NCBI GenBank assembly: GCA_947175285.1
Contig: CAMWMM010000237.1
Coordinates: forward strand, 1 to 7,446
Direction: 5' to 3'
Origin: an uncultured Lachnospiraceae bacterium
GTDB taxonomy: Bacteria; Bacillota_A; Clostridia; Lachnospirales; Lachnospiraceae
Length of the DNA stretch: 7,446 nt
Below the pieces are notes generated by a model, which was not told where the DNA came from, searched no databases, and saw only the letters and a program-made list of their open reading frames with translations. The position numbers were made by a program, and so were the translations under genes. Shown here piece after piece: positions 7,182 to 7,446 of this stretch. Each line of letters opens with the position of its first letter. Position 1 is the stretch's first letter.

Positions 7182-7446
7182 ATGGAGAAAAAAAGAATTT
7201 ATTTATCATCTCCAACTACGCATGACGAGGAGAAAGCATTTGTCAAAGAAGCGTTTGATACAAATTGGATAGCGCCGCTTGGACCGAATGTAACAGCGTT
7301 TGAAGAAGAGATGACAGCATATACGAAAGCAGGACATGCTACGGGATTGTGTTCCGGAACAGCGGCAATTCACCTTGCATTAAAACTGTTGGATATTAAG
7401 GAAGGGGATATTGTATTCGTATCGGATTTGACTTTTTCCGCTACCT
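7182..7446 (+). CDS. pglE: DegT/DnrJ/EryC1/StrS sugar aminotransferase, N-terminal part (PglE-like), cut by window end
   Basis: The first 88 codons are visible, with no stop before the window edge. The protein begins MEKKRIYLSSPTTHDEE and continues with a TNWIAPLGPNVTAFEEE segment (about 27-43) and CSGTAAIHLALK (57-68), both characteristic of PLP-dependent fold-type I sugar aminotransferases. It ends in SDLTFSAT, the usual LTFxAT strand. Full-length relatives have about 370-400 residues, so roughly three quarters, including the PLP-binding lysine, is missing. The expected reaction is amination of the 4-keto sugar made by the dehydratase encoded 12 bases upstream, with glutamate as usual amino donor, giving a UDP-4-amino-4,6-dideoxy-GlcNAc-type sugar. 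The family is certain; the PglE assignment rests on the dehydratase neighbour and the TNWIAPLGPNV segment, so a related aminotransferase for another 4-amino sugar remains possible. Confidence 0.88.
   Translation, partial: MEKKRIYLSSPTTHDEEKAFVKEAFDTNWIAPLGPNVTAFEEEMTAYTKAGHATGLCSGTAAIHLALKLLDIKEGDIVFVSDLTFSAT

Overview
The window is one gene-dense, plus-strand segment of a surface-glycan biosynthesis locus, probably from a low-to-moderate GC Gram-positive bacterium of the Clostridia (Lachnospiraceae-like). That assignment is inference. It rests on the base composition, a consensus AGGAGG ribosome binding site, and the kinds of membrane glycan proteins present. No rRNA or species marker is in the window, so the genus cannot be named.

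Layout, left to right: (1) the 3' part of a family 2 glycosyltransferase of the GtrB/DPM1-like type with two C-terminal membrane helices (to 896); (2) a 610-residue polytopic membrane protein resembling the DUF6020 group with GT-C-like motifs (883-2715), overlapping gene 1 by 14 bases; (3) after a 68-base gap with a possible weak promoter, an 831-residue Wzy/WaaL/PglL-like protein (2784-5279) with an extra N-terminal extracytoplasmic domain and a long acidic insert in its catalytic loop; (4) 18 bases later, a full-length membrane-bound UDP-GlcNAc 4,6-dehydratase of the PglF/CapD type (5298-7169); (5) 12 bases later, the first 88 codons of a DegT/DnrJ/EryC1/StrS sugar aminotransferase (7182 to the window end). 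No gap exceeds 68 bases, and I saw no RNA genes, mobile elements, CRISPR arrays or convincing terminators.

Working model (inference): genes 4 and 5 make a UDP-4-amino-4,6-dideoxy sugar, the first two steps of the bacillosamine-type pathway, whose product is typically the lipid-linked first sugar of a repeat unit. Gene 3 acts on the exported undecaprenyl-diphosphate-linked glycan, either polymerising it or transferring it to an acceptor. Genes 1 and 2 look like a side-branch module: the GtrB-like enzyme charges undecaprenyl phosphate with a sugar, and the GT-C-like protein uses it outside the membrane. The acetyltransferase and phosphoglycosyl transferase that would complete the sugar pathway would be expected just downstream.
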